Positions 35,369-43,777 of a stretch of 64,000 bases of DNA are shown piece after piece. A program made the translations under genes and the position numbers. The notes under the pieces are model-generated. The model did not search any database, was not told the origin of the DNA, and saw only the letters and a program-made list of their open reading frames with translations. Origin of the DNA: Catalinimonas niigatensis (GTDB lineage Bacteria > Bacteroidota > Bacteroidia > Cytophagales > Cyclobacteriaceae); contig NZ_CP119422.1 of assembly GCF_030506285.1 (NCBI RefSeq), forward strand, positions 4,513,501-4,577,500, given 5' to 3'. Positions within the stretch are counted from its first letter, which is position 1. Each line of letters starts with the position of its first letter.

Positions 35369-36250
35369 ATGAAAAAGAAGACCAGTTTCTCCACCAAAGG
35401 TCAAAGAGCGGATATAGGAGATTTAACCATTTATAGAATGTTGGCAAATCGTTATGCTGATGCTGTGGGCCCATTTGTATTTCTGGATCATATCATTCCC
35501 AAGGTTCATCCCTCTGTAATGAATAGTGGAACCGGAGCACATCCCCATCGGGGCATCGCTACGTTGAGTTACATTCTGGAAGGAGAAGACGAGCATTTTG
35601 ACAGTGCCGGCAACTATGCCAAAGTGTATTCCGGAGGAATTCAATGGATGAAAGCCGGCAACGGAATTCTTCATGATGAAACCTTAAATGTGGATTCTAC
35701 AACGGGAACTAACCGCACGCATGCCTTTCAGTTCTGGATCAATCTTCCTTCCAAAAACAAAGCGGAAAAGCCTGAGTATTTAGCGATTCAGAGTCATGAA
35801 GTTCCCCAGAAAGAATTACCCGATGATAGTGGTTGGATCAAAGTCATCGTGGGTGATTATGAAGAGCTGCATTCCAGCATACCCAACTATTCTGAGCAGT
35901 TTTTATATCATATCCATCTTGAACCTGGTAAGAACTTTACCATTTCTATGGACGAAAAAGTGGAAGTGGCGGCATTCTTACCTACGAAGCATACGCTACT
36001 CAATGATGTTGAATTTCAGGCAGGAGAATTTGTAGAGTTTGACAGAAATGCGGGGGAAATAGCGGTTGAAAATAATTTACAGGAAGCTAGTGATGTCCTT
36101 TTATTCGGCGGAGAACCCTATACCGAACCCATCGTGGCTGAAGGTCCATTTGTGATGAACAGCAAGGCCGAAATAGCGGACGCCTACCGTGACTTTTATG
36201 CGGGGAAATATGGCGAAATCAATCCTCAAAAAAGAAGTGTATCAATTTAA
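35369..36250 (+). CDS. Pirin family protein (second copy)
   Basis: 293 residues; duplicate of 7619-8494, starting with the same MKKKTSFSTKGQRADIGDL and carrying GAHPHRGIATLSYIL, GIQWMKAGNGILHDE and GGEPYTEPIVAEGPF. The spacer to the next gene (36251-36311) matches the spacer before the luciferase-like remnant at 7551, showing common descent of the two cassettes. Confidence 0.9.
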   Translation: MKKKTSFSTKGQRADIGDLTIYRMLANRYADAVGPFVFLDHIIPKVHPSVMNSGTGAHPHRGIATLSYILEGEDEHFDSAGNYAKVYSGGIQWMKAGNGILHDETLNVDSTTGTNRTHAFQFWINLPSKNKAEKPEYLAIQSHEVPQKELPDDSGWIKVIVGDYEELHSSIPNYSEQFLYHIHLEPGKNFTISMDEKVEVAAFLPTKHTLLNDVEFQAGEFVEFDRNAGEIAVENNLQEASDVLLFGGEPYTEPIVAEGPFVMNSKAEIADAYRDFYAGKYGEINPQKRSVSI

Positions 36251-36311
36251 CATTGAACCGGATAGGTGAATACCACCTACCGGAGCACAATCGTCATTAA
36301 CAATAATATAA

Positions 36312-37331
36312 ATGGAAATAGGAATAGATAGTTTTGCATCGGCCATGTACGGAAGTAGCCTTAGCAGTGCCGATGCTATGGGACAGTTGCTGGACCGGAT
36401 TGTAAGGGCCGATGAAGCAGGACTTGATGTGTTTGGCATCGGTGAGCACCATAAAAAGGAATTTCTGGACTCAGCCCCGGCAGTAATTCTTGCCGCTGCA
36501 GCTGCCAGGACCAAACAGATTCGCTTGAATAGTGCCGTGAAAGTACTAAGTACTGATGACCCCGTGCGGGTATACCAGAGTTTTGCCACCCTTGATCTTA
36601 TTTCAAGGGGACGCGCAGAACTGGTGGTTGGACGTGGGTCAGCCATTGAAGCCTTCCCGCTTTTTGGATTTGACCTTAAAGATTATGATGCGCTTTTTGC
36701 CGAGAAAATGAATTTACTGCTACAGGTACGCGAGCAGGAATTTGTCACCTGGTCTGGCAAATTCAGGCCCGCCATGCATCAGCTAGCAGTTTACCCAAGA
36801 GCCCTACAGAAAAAACTACCGATATGGGTGGGAGTGGGTGGCACGCCAGCCTCTTTTATCCGCGCAGGCTCTTTAGGTTTACCGCTGATGGTGGCCGTTA
36901 TTGGTGGAGAAACTGCTCGCTTTCGTCCCTTGGTAGACTTGTACCGTGAAGCAGGCCGTCGGGCAGGATTTGCACCAGAACAGTTAAAAGTCGGGCTGCA
37001 TTCACCCGGTTATGTGGCCGAAACTGATGAGCAGGCTATTGCGGATTATTATCCAGGCTATGCCGAGCTGTGGACAAAATTAGGTAGAGAGCGTGGATGG
37101 CCCCCGGTGACCCGCTCGCAATTCAATGCTTTGATCGCCCCTGAAGGCGTACTGGTGGTGGGCGGACCGGAACGGGTAGCCAAAAAATTAGTAAGCCATA
37201 GCCAAGCACTTGGCGGTGTGGACCGATTTACTTTTCAAATGGATAACGCAGGATTGTCGCACCAGCAATTGTTACAATCCATAGAATTGATCGGCACCAA
37301 GGTTATTCCACTAATAAAGCACTCAGTATAA
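36312..37331 (+). CDS. LLM-class flavin-dependent oxidoreductase (second copy)
   Basis: 339 residues, nearly the same as 909-1928. Starts MEIGIDSFASAMYG; shows GIGEHHKKEFLDSAP, GRAELVVGRGSAIEA and GGPERVAKKL. Belongs to the luciferase-like family that uses reduced flavin; substrate unknown. It sits between the pirin and a decayed yjdI, with the antiporter following. Confidence 0.88.
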   Translation: MEIGIDSFASAMYGSSLSSADAMGQLLDRIVRADEAGLDVFGIGEHHKKEFLDSAPAVILAAAAARTKQIRLNSAVKVLSTDDPVRVYQSFATLDLISRGRAELVVGRGSAIEAFPLFGFDLKDYDALFAEKMNLLLQVREQEFVTWSGKFRPAMHQLAVYPRALQKKLPIWVGVGGTPASFIRAGSLGLPLMVAVIGGETARFRPLVDLYREAGRRAGFAPEQLKVGLHSPGYVAETDEQAIADYYPGYAELWTKLGRERGWPPVTRSQFNALIAPEGVLVVGGPERVAKKLVSHSQALGGVDRFTFQMDNAGLSHQQLLQSIELIGTKVIPLIKHSV

Positions 37332-37340
37332 CTGATTTAA

Positions 37341-37448
37341 AACCAAAAATAAAACCTTTGATTAGGTCTGAAAATGCTTTGGGCAGAGGCTTTAAAGAAT
37401 CAAATAGATGCTTGTCCGTTAAGCGCACTGAGTTACCGGGAATCATAG
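37341..37448 (+). pseudogene. Remnant of yjdI (C-terminal ~35 codons, frameshifted)
   Basis: The plus strand still reads KPLIRSENA in one frame and then, after a shift, EALKNQIDACPLSALSYRES and TAG. This matches the end of the intact YjdI protein at 383-595 (KPWIRPENA ... RQIDICPSGALSYRES). The N-terminal cysteines are gone. Its place between the luciferase-like gene and the antiporter mirrors yjdJ-yjdI in the first cassette, so this copy lost yjdJ and most of yjdI. Confidence 0.8.
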
Positions 37449-37457
37449 TCAAACCTT

Positions 37458-38639
37458 ATGCAACACCATATTTTAATAAACATCTTTGCCATTTTTGGCG
37501 TCGCTACAGCGGTCATCATTATTTGCAGATTCCTTAACATCAGATTCATCATCGGGTATCTGATTACCGGTGTTTTGCTCAGTCCAAATACCACTACCTA
37601 TTTCGCGGATATGGAAGAGGTGGATGTATATGCAGAGATAGGCATTATACTGCTTCTGTTTACCATTGGTCTGGAATTTTCATTTACCAACCTGAAAAAA
37701 ATTCAAAGATATGTGTTAGGGGGTGGTAGTGCACAAGTGCTCTTTACCATTGTGCTTACCGCGGTGCTTATTTGGCTTACCATGCGACCCAGCTGGGAAG
37801 AAAGTGTATTCTGGGGCTTTTTATACGCCTTGAGTAGCACCGCTATTGTGATCAAAACATTGCAGGATTCCAACAAAATAGCTACACCCCACGGTAAATT
37901 CATACTCGCAGTATTGCTCTTTCAGGATATCATGATTGTACCCTTAATGCTGTTCACACCTATTATCGCGGGTGTAGGCGATGATTTACTTACGGCCCTG
38001 GGTTGGTTGCTAGCCAAGTTGGTATTGATGGGCGGTATTGCTTACGCACTGGCCCGTTTTATCATTCCCTATTTATTGAAAACGGTCATGAAAGTGCAGA
38101 GTCAGGAGGTGTTTTTGATTGCCTTAGTCTTTATCGTCACCGGTATTGCCTTGGTGACTGAACAGTTGGGGCTATCGCTGGCTTTAGGGGCTTTCATCGC
38201 CGGTTTGATTATTGCCGAAACCGATTATAACCACATGGCGATATCCTGCTTTTTGCCTTTTCGGTATGTATTTATGAGCTTCTTTTTCATTTCTATGGGC
38301 ATGCTGCTCAACTACGAAATATTCATGACCGATTTAGGCTGGATTGTGTTCTGGACATTGTTTGCCTTTGTGGTTAAAGCCGCCGCCGGAATACTTGCCG
38401 TAAAAGTGATGGGGCTGGAATGGAAAACAGCACTCGCCGTAGGATTCTCCATCGCGCAAATCGGGGAGTTTTCTTTTGTGCTCGCCCAAAGCGGATTAGA
38501 GTATGAACTGATCAGCGCCAACAACTATCAAATCTTTCTGGCGGTGTCTATCATCCTGATGTCGGTAACGCCATTCGTTGTCACCAGTGCAGAAAAAATA
38601 TATCCACTCTTTGAAAAATTGAAAATTAAATATGCCTAA
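37458..38639 (+). CDS. CPA2-type cation:proton antiporter
   Basis: 393 residues, about 12 membrane helices, no cytoplasmic RCK domain. Recognisable blocks are GYLITGVLLSP, TIGLEFSF, an ALSSTAIVIKTL stretch, and ALGAFIAGLIIAETDYNHM in the transport core (Kef/NapA-like). It probably exchanges Na+ or K+ for protons across the inner membrane. The first third of a second copy lies at the left window edge (1-373). It overlaps the glutaredoxin-like gene by 8 bp. Coupling of Kef-type transport with glutathione or redox proteins is known in the family; here it is only suggested by the neighbour. Confidence 0.9.
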   Translation: MQHHILINIFAIFGVATAVIIICRFLNIRFIIGYLITGVLLSPNTTTYFADMEEVDVYAEIGIILLLFTIGLEFSFTNLKKIQRYVLGGGSAQVLFTIVLTAVLIWLTMRPSWEESVFWGFLYALSSTAIVIKTLQDSNKIATPHGKFILAVLLFQDIMIVPLMLFTPIIAGVGDDLLTALGWLLAKLVLMGGIAYALARFIIPYLLKTVMKVQSQEVFLIALVFIVTGIALVTEQLGLSLALGAFIAGLIIAETDYNHMAISCFLPFRYVFMSFFFISMGMLLNYEIFMTDLGWIVFWTLFAFVVKAAAGILAVKVMGLEWKTALAVGFSIAQIGEFSFVLAQSGLEYELISANNYQIFLAVSIILMSVTPFVVTSAEKIYPLFEKLKIKYA

Positions 38640-38886
38640 ACCAAAGTTACAATTATACGGCGCCGATTGGTGTCCCAAGTCATCTGCCCTGCGCAATTAT
38701 ATGCAAAGCAAATGGATAGAGTTTGATGATTTTAATGTGGAAACTAATCCCGAAGCAGATGCCAGGGTGCGTGCGCTCTATGACGGAAAACTTAAATTCC
38801 CCACAGTAATAGTAGGCAACGATTTTATCAAAAACCCTACCATACCCCAGCTCAATGAATTCCTGAAAAAGCACAATATCGATTAA
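38632..38886 (+). CDS. Glutaredoxin-like protein
   Basis: 84 residues with a thioredoxin fold: LQLYGADWCPKSSALRNYMQ (CPxS, one redox cysteine), a VETNPEADARVRAL helix and FPTVIVGNDFIKNP with the cis-proline. The second cysteine of a classical glutaredoxin is replaced by serine, so it would act as a monothiol type, or bind a cluster or glutathione. The start overlaps the antiporter by 8 bp, indicating translational coupling. Confidence 0.83.
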   Translation: MPKPKLQLYGADWCPKSSALRNYMQSKWIEFDDFNVETNPEADARVRALYDGKLKFPTVIVGNDFIKNPTIPQLNEFLKKHNID

Positions 38887-38959
38887 TGATAATAAATGAG
38901 GTGAGATCCATAAACGATAATGTCTTGCATGTCGCTGAAAGAGCCACTGTTTAGCCAGA

Positions 38960-39489
38960 AATTATGCTGGCAGCGGCAGATCAAACGGTACAAACTTCAT
39001 TATATCTGGAAATATCAACTTCAAAAAAAACTTGATAGAATTTATGCAGGAGAAAGTTTCCGGAAAATTCCCATGGAGGCAACGCAAGATTGCTCAGGTT
39101 CTGGATAGGGGAGATGTCACTCAGTGAGTTTTCTCGTCTGGGAAGGAGCTTTCTGGAATGTATGGAGATCATACCCGACTGGGGCCACCCTAACCATCGT
39201 GTTTTCGAAAGCTTCTGAAATAGAGAGGGACCGGGTGGCGCCTACCTCATTAGTAGCATATCCGTGAATCCTTAAAAGCCAAAAGGCTGGCCGGTGTTAA
39301 ATCAGGCAGCCCCAAAGATCCAGGAAAAAGTAAACTGGATATCTACCGTCAGGAAATTGAAGTTTTACTTTCTCATCGCTCTACCCAAAAGTTTATTGCT
39401 GCTCGCTACAAGGTCACTGAAGCTACTCTTTCTAATCGGGCGACGCTCGCTGGATTAAGAAAAACAACGTTAAGAAAGCAATCCTTTAG
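38960..39489 (+). pseudogene. Decayed serine recombinase (resolvase/invertase type)
   Basis: Pieces of a serine site-specific recombinase in at least three frames: EFMQEKVSGKFPWRQRKIAQ, then SEFSRLGRSFLECMEI, then SEIERDR, then KLDIYRQEIEVLLSH and FIAARYKVTEATLSN and a final WIKKNNVKKAIL before TAG. They follow the order of Bacteroidota recombinase-family proteins, but the frame is broken several times and the N-terminal catalytic serine region is unclear. It is an inactive remnant of a mobile or phase-variable element. Confidence 0.75.
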
Positions 39490-39544
39490 ATAAAGTAATA
39501 CTGAAAATAAGCGACAAGATAATTTTTAACACAGGTCATTTTCA

Positions 39545-40402
39545 TTATCCATTAATGACTTGGTTTACTAATTGATCTGTTGATGGGTGAATTTTTTGTT
39601 CTAACAGGCTTTTTGGGGCATAACCAAAGTATTTTTTAAAGGCATAAGAGAAGTGTGACAAATTCTCAAAACCGCTTTCATAACATACTTCAACTGGTTT
39701 TCTTTTTTGTTCGGCAAGCTGATAATGTGCCAGTTCCAACCGCTTTTGAGTCAGCCATCTTTGCGGAGTAGTATTAAATGCTTTCTTAAAGTCCCGTTTG
39801 AAGGTGGTCAGACTCCTACCGGTGAGATACCCAAATTTTTCCATGGGCATATTGAACATGTAGTTCTTTTCCATAAAACCGATTAGATCCACTTTATGGG
39901 GATCATCAAAGTTTGCAAGGACACCGTCAATTTCATGGTCAATGGCTCTTAAGATACTAATGGCTTCTGTGATTTTTAATGATGCTAAATCCTCAGGGAA
40001 CGACTCCTTCATGTCAAAATAGGGTATCAAAGAAGCCAGACAGCTTGCCAGCAAAGGATGATTGTTAAAGCTGCGGATGCCTGGGACGGGTGTAATCTTG
40101 GCTCTCACTTCCATATTGCTGTAAAAAGTCCTTAAAATTTTGGCAGTCAAAAGCATGACGACAGTCTTATGGGGCAAGCCATCTTTCGGATAGTTGATGA
40201 TGGTTGCTGGTTTGTTCCTTGGAATCAGAAAAATATCTCCTGTTTTAAAACGATGAGTCGCTTCTGCCTGTATAATTTTGGTCTCACCGGAAATGAACCA
40301 TATCAGCATGTGCTGATCAAATACTATTTCTGATTTGAAAAATTTATCCTCGTAACAGGAAAGTTTGATTTCCGGGGTCAGGTATTTGGAAATATGATCC
40401 AT
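39545..40402 (-). CDS. AraC-family transcriptional regulator
   Basis: 285 residues. The first 160 are a cupin-like sensor (RFKTGDIFLIPRNKP), and the last 100 the double helix-turn-helix with TGRSLTTFKRDFKKAFNTTPQRWL and EVCYESGFENLSHFSYAFKKYFGYAPKS. Targets unknown; the metallophosphoesterase at 40443 and SDR at 41811 lie upstream in the same direction, so it may control them. Confidence 0.9.
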   Translation of the reverse strand: MDHISKYLTPEIKLSCYEDKFFKSEIVFDQHMLIWFISGETKIIQAEATHRFKTGDIFLIPRNKPATIINYPKDGLPHKTVVMLLTAKILRTFYSNMEVRAKITPVPGIRSFNNHPLLASCLASLIPYFDMKESFPEDLASLKITEAISILRAIDHEIDGVLANFDDPHKVDLIGFMEKNYMFNMPMEKFGYLTGRSLTTFKRDFKKAFNTTPQRWLTQKRLELAHYQLAEQKRKPVEVCYESGFENLSHFSYAFKKYFGYAPKSLLEQKIHPSTDQLVNQVING

Positions 40403-40442
40403 TGATTTAAAACGATTAGATGATATAAGTTACTCATTAATG

Positions 40443-41711
40443 CTAAGAACTGACTCTTGACAATGTAAACATGGTAATTTCAGGAGGCATACCCACTCTT
40501 CCCGGATAGCCCATATAACCAAAGCCACGGTTTACATACAATTGTTGCTCTCCCTTTTGATACAATCCTGCCCACTGCTCATAAGCCCATTGCGCGGGAG
40601 AACACGATTTATCTCCAATGGTTAGACCCAATTGTAAACCATGCGTATGCCCGCTAAACATCATGTCAATATCTTTAAATTTACTGTTTACTTCTTTATC
40701 CCAATGGGTGGGGTCATGACTCAGAAGTAATTTTACGGCTGCATCATCCGTACCTTTCAGGGCTTTAGACAAGCTACCGTTGTTGTGAAAAATGGATTCC
40801 TTGGCCGAAATATTTTCTACTCCTAGGATGGCTAGTTTTTCACCTCCCAAACTAATCATACGATTTTCGTCTAACAGTAAATTATACCCTAATATTTTAT
40901 GCGCTTGTTTGATATCATGTAGATTCCTTTGCCTGGCCTGAAGACTCGGAAACCTGAGATATACTCCATAATCATGATTACCTAGTGTACTGAATAGACC
41001 CATAGGGGCTTTTATTTTATCAAAAATTTGTATGAAGTCTTTTACTTTACTCGCTCTGTCATTCACCAGATCTCCTGTGAAAAATACCATATCGGGTTTC
41101 TCCTTCAGCAACATTTCTACTCCTCCTTTGACAGCAGTCTTACTGAAAAAAGACCCTGAGTGGATGTCTGAAATCTGGGCTATGGTCATACCTTCAAAGG
41201 CCTTGGGAAGATTCTTTAATACCAGGCGGATATGACGTATACGATAATCATGAGCACCGGATAGTATACCCCACGTCAATGCCGTGGCTGGAATGGAGGC
41301 AGCGATGACCGCGGTTTTCATCAAAAACTCAGAACGGGAGATCACTTTGCTATTACCGCTTACTACTTTCTCGCTTGGAAGAACACTTTCCCTTGACCAA
41401 TGAAAAAGTCGGAATAGATCATCCATCAAGATGAATATGATGGAAAATAACTTGGAACCGTAAATGACAAAAAGGGCAGCTACCATGATGGTGCGTAGTC
41501 TACTGCCCAGGATGTCCGGATTGATAACATTGTAAGCCCATAAACCTGTTATAGTGATGATCGTAAGCCCCCAAAAAAGTGATTTAATCATGGTTCGGGT
41601 CTGAGGACTATTGTTTTGAAATACTACTTTTACCGCTTGCCATACATACAAATCTACCAGCAGTAATACGCAGGTGAGTATGGGGATGACTAATAATTTA
41701 CTTGCAGTCAT
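40443..41711 (-). CDS. Membrane-anchored metallophosphoesterase (YkuE-like)
   Basis: 422 residues. Hydrophobic helices occupy about the first 160 residues. The catalytic part has the calcineurin-type blocks in order: MTIAQISDIHSGSF (D-x-H), FFTGDLVNDR (GDxxx), LGNHDYGV (GNHD), and MFSGHTHGLQLG (GHTH). Two metal ions are expected. In YkuE-like enzymes the substrate may be UDP-linked lipids such as UDP-diacylglucosamine. It may be a cytoplasmic membrane protein with the catalytic domain outside. Confidence 0.87.
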   Translation of the reverse strand: MTASKLLVIPILTCVLLLVDLYVWQAVKVVFQNNSPQTRTMIKSLFWGLTIITITGLWAYNVINPDILGSRLRTIMVAALFVIYGSKLFSIIFILMDDLFRLFHWSRESVLPSEKVVSGNSKVISRSEFLMKTAVIAASIPATALTWGILSGAHDYRIRHIRLVLKNLPKAFEGMTIAQISDIHSGSFFSKTAVKGGVEMLLKEKPDMVFFTGDLVNDRASKVKDFIQIFDKIKAPMGLFSTLGNHDYGVYLRFPSLQARQRNLHDIKQAHKILGYNLLLDENRMISLGGEKLAILGVENISAKESIFHNNGSLSKALKGTDDAAVKLLLSHDPTHWDKEVNSKFKDIDMMFSGHTHGLQLGLTIGDKSCSPAQWAYEQWAGLYQKGEQQLYVNRGFGYMGYPGRVGMPPEITMFTLSRVSS

Positions 41712-41746
41712 GCTATGGATATTTACTTTACTAACATTAGGTGAAG

Positions 41747-41780
41747 AGAAAAGGAAGGATCAATTACACCTTCCTTTTCT
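41747..41780 (-). terminator. Rho-independent terminator
   Basis: A 12-bp perfect stem AGAAAAGGAAGG (41747-41758) / CCTTCCTTTTCT (41769-41780) with a 10-nt loop lies between the SDR stop (41811, minus strand) and the metallophosphoesterase start. It most likely ends the SDR transcript. Its descending arm is T-rich on the minus strand. Confidence 0.6.
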
Positions 41781-41810
41781 ATGATCTGATCAAGCTTCAT
41801 ATATATGGCA

Positions 41811-42818
41811 TCAGTTTGTCTGGAAACCTATCCCTATCATCTCTTCACTCAATGTCCATAGTCGTTTTGCATTGGCCTCATCCAACGAATAAGGCTTTAC
41901 ACCACCTGACATAGATGATTCAAGTGCTAATTCCGCAATGTCTGCGTCCTCACAATACACTCCTCCGATATCATTAAGCATAGGACTGGTAGCACACCAA
42001 ACGCTAGTGGCTGCCCCCTGAGAAATTGTCTTTAGATTAGTTGCCACCTCGGGCAAAATGTTCCCTTCTGCATCACAGAAACCCATTTGCTGGAATAACT
42101 CCAATGAGGCTTCACGGCCTAATTCAGTTCCATGGATAGAGCCAGGGTGAAGTGAATAAGCGCGGATGTGGAATGCTTTGCCACGATTGTCTAATTCAAG
42201 GGCAAACAGGTTGCTGGCCGTTTTTGACTGTCCGTAAGCTTGCAAAGTTTCATATTCCCGTTGTAAAAAATTGGGATCATCAAAATTGAAAGGAGCAAAT
42301 TGATGTCCCTGAGAAGATACATTAATTACTCTCGCACCATGGGCTTTTTTCAAAGCAGGCCACAACCTGGCTGTAAGATGAAACTGTGCCAGGTAGTTTG
42401 TGGCTAACTGTGATTCTATACCGCGACTGTCTCTACGCAAAGGGACCCACATGATGCCTGCATTGTTGATGAGCACGTGAAGAGGTCTGTCAGAAGACAG
42501 GAATTTTTCTGCAAACGCATCAATAGAATGAGGATTCATCAGATCCATTGCCTCCAATTCCACATTGACAATCTCTTGCAGGTTTTTCTTTGCCTTTTCA
42601 ATATCTCTTGCCGGAACGATTACTGTAGCTCCAGCGGCAGCTAGTATTTTAGTGGTTTCCAAACCGATGCCTGTGTTACCACCAGTCACGATAGCGATTT
42701 TTCCTGTAAAGTCTATCCCTTTGATTACATCACTTGCTGTTGAAGTGGCGCTAAATCCGGAACCTATGGGTTGCTGTAATTTCCCCTGGTAGTTGGTGAT
42801 TTCTGCTACTGCTTTCAT
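41811..42818 (-). CDS. Short-chain dehydrogenase (retinol-dehydrogenase-like)
   Basis: 335 residues. Rossmann motif VTGGNTGIGLETTK near 44-57, LINNAGIM, INVSSQGHQF and YGQSKTASNLF with Ser, Tyr and Lys of the catalytic set. Longer than classical SDRs because of a 40-residue N-terminal lead. The family includes NADP-dependent enzymes on retinal- or lipid-type alcohols. It stands alone between two terminator/regulatory regions; substrate unknown. Confidence 0.87.
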   Translation of the reverse strand: MKAVAEITNYQGKLQQPIGSGFSATSTASDVIKGIDFTGKIAIVTGGNTGIGLETTKILAAAGATVIVPARDIEKAKKNLQEIVNVELEAMDLMNPHSIDAFAEKFLSSDRPLHVLINNAGIMWVPLRRDSRGIESQLATNYLAQFHLTARLWPALKKAHGARVINVSSQGHQFAPFNFDDPNFLQREYETLQAYGQSKTASNLFALELDNRGKAFHIRAYSLHPGSIHGTELGREASLELFQQMGFCDAEGNILPEVATNLKTISQGAATSVWCATSPMLNDIGGVYCEDADIAELALESSMSGGVKPYSLDEANAKRLWTLSEEMIGIGFQTN

Positions 42819-43007
42819 AAAATTTTTAATTTTGTTGAGACAAAGATATGTCCCATCAAAATCTCCAACTTTGTTTAAAAGACCGAACTTACTTTGTTTT
42901 AAGGGTCATTTTACTTGTGTTGATGTTTTGGTAGTGTCAGAGTAGGTGTTTCTTTTGAAGCTCTTTCCATATTTAATTGCGCTGTGGGATTGGCGCAAAA
43001 CTTTCCT

Positions 43008-43688
43008 TCAGACTGTATGGGTTTCACCCAACTCTGGCAACACATTGGAGATGTAGTCTGCAAAGACCTTGTTGGGTGAGATGATGAGCATATCGTTTGA
43101 CCTGATAGTGTCCCGAAAGCGGTACAACAGGAAGGCAATGCGATGGATGGCGATGGAAGTCTTACCCGAACCGGCGACCCCCTGAATGATCATGACCGGG
43201 GAGGTTTCATTCCTGATGATGGCATTCTGATCGCGTTGGATGGTCGCGACAATTTGCTTCATCTTGTCATCCGATGCCTGACTTAGCTCCCGCTGCAAGA
43301 GGTCATCCTGGATGTTGACCGAATTCTCGATCACATACTCCATTCTCCCCTTCCTGATCCGGTATTGCCGCCTGAGTTCTATGGTGCCATTGACGGTCCC
43401 GGCTGGCGTCTCATACCAGGCTTTACCTAATTCAAAATCATAAAACATGGAAGAGACCGGTGCCCGCCAATCGTAAATGGGATAAGTGTCCGGTGTGCCA
43501 CCGATAAATGAATACATACCAATATAAATGGGCAAACGCTTTGTTCTGCCGTTTTGCGCAAAATCAATCCGACCGAAATAAGGTGTTTCACTCAGCTTGG
43601 TAAGTTTGCGTCGGGCCACGATAGCAGACTCTCCCTGAAAAGCCATACATGCAAACGACTGACGGGCTGAAACCACAAAGGTATGCAT
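43008..43688 (-). pseudogene. helD: HelD (UvrD-like RNA-polymerase recycling ATPase) fragment
   Basis: 226 codons from the middle of HelD: GRIDF, IYIGMYSFIG and YDWRAPVSSMFYDFELG of the N-terminal half, through ELSQASDDKMKQIVATIQRDQ to the Walker A loop GVAGSGKTSIAIHRIAFLLYRF, ending at SNVLPELGETHTV. Complete HelD proteins exceed 650 residues. Both the N-terminal arm and everything after motif I are missing, and the flanks (42911-43000 and 43690-43770) carry no continuing frame. So it is a deletion remnant. Confidence 0.8.
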
Positions 43689-43777
43689 GCTTTTCTTTTG
43701 ATCAACGTTTCAAAAGCTTTTTCGGAAATTGGGCGCAAAGTCTTTTGACCGGAAGTTCGTGATTTTTCCTTCGTATG

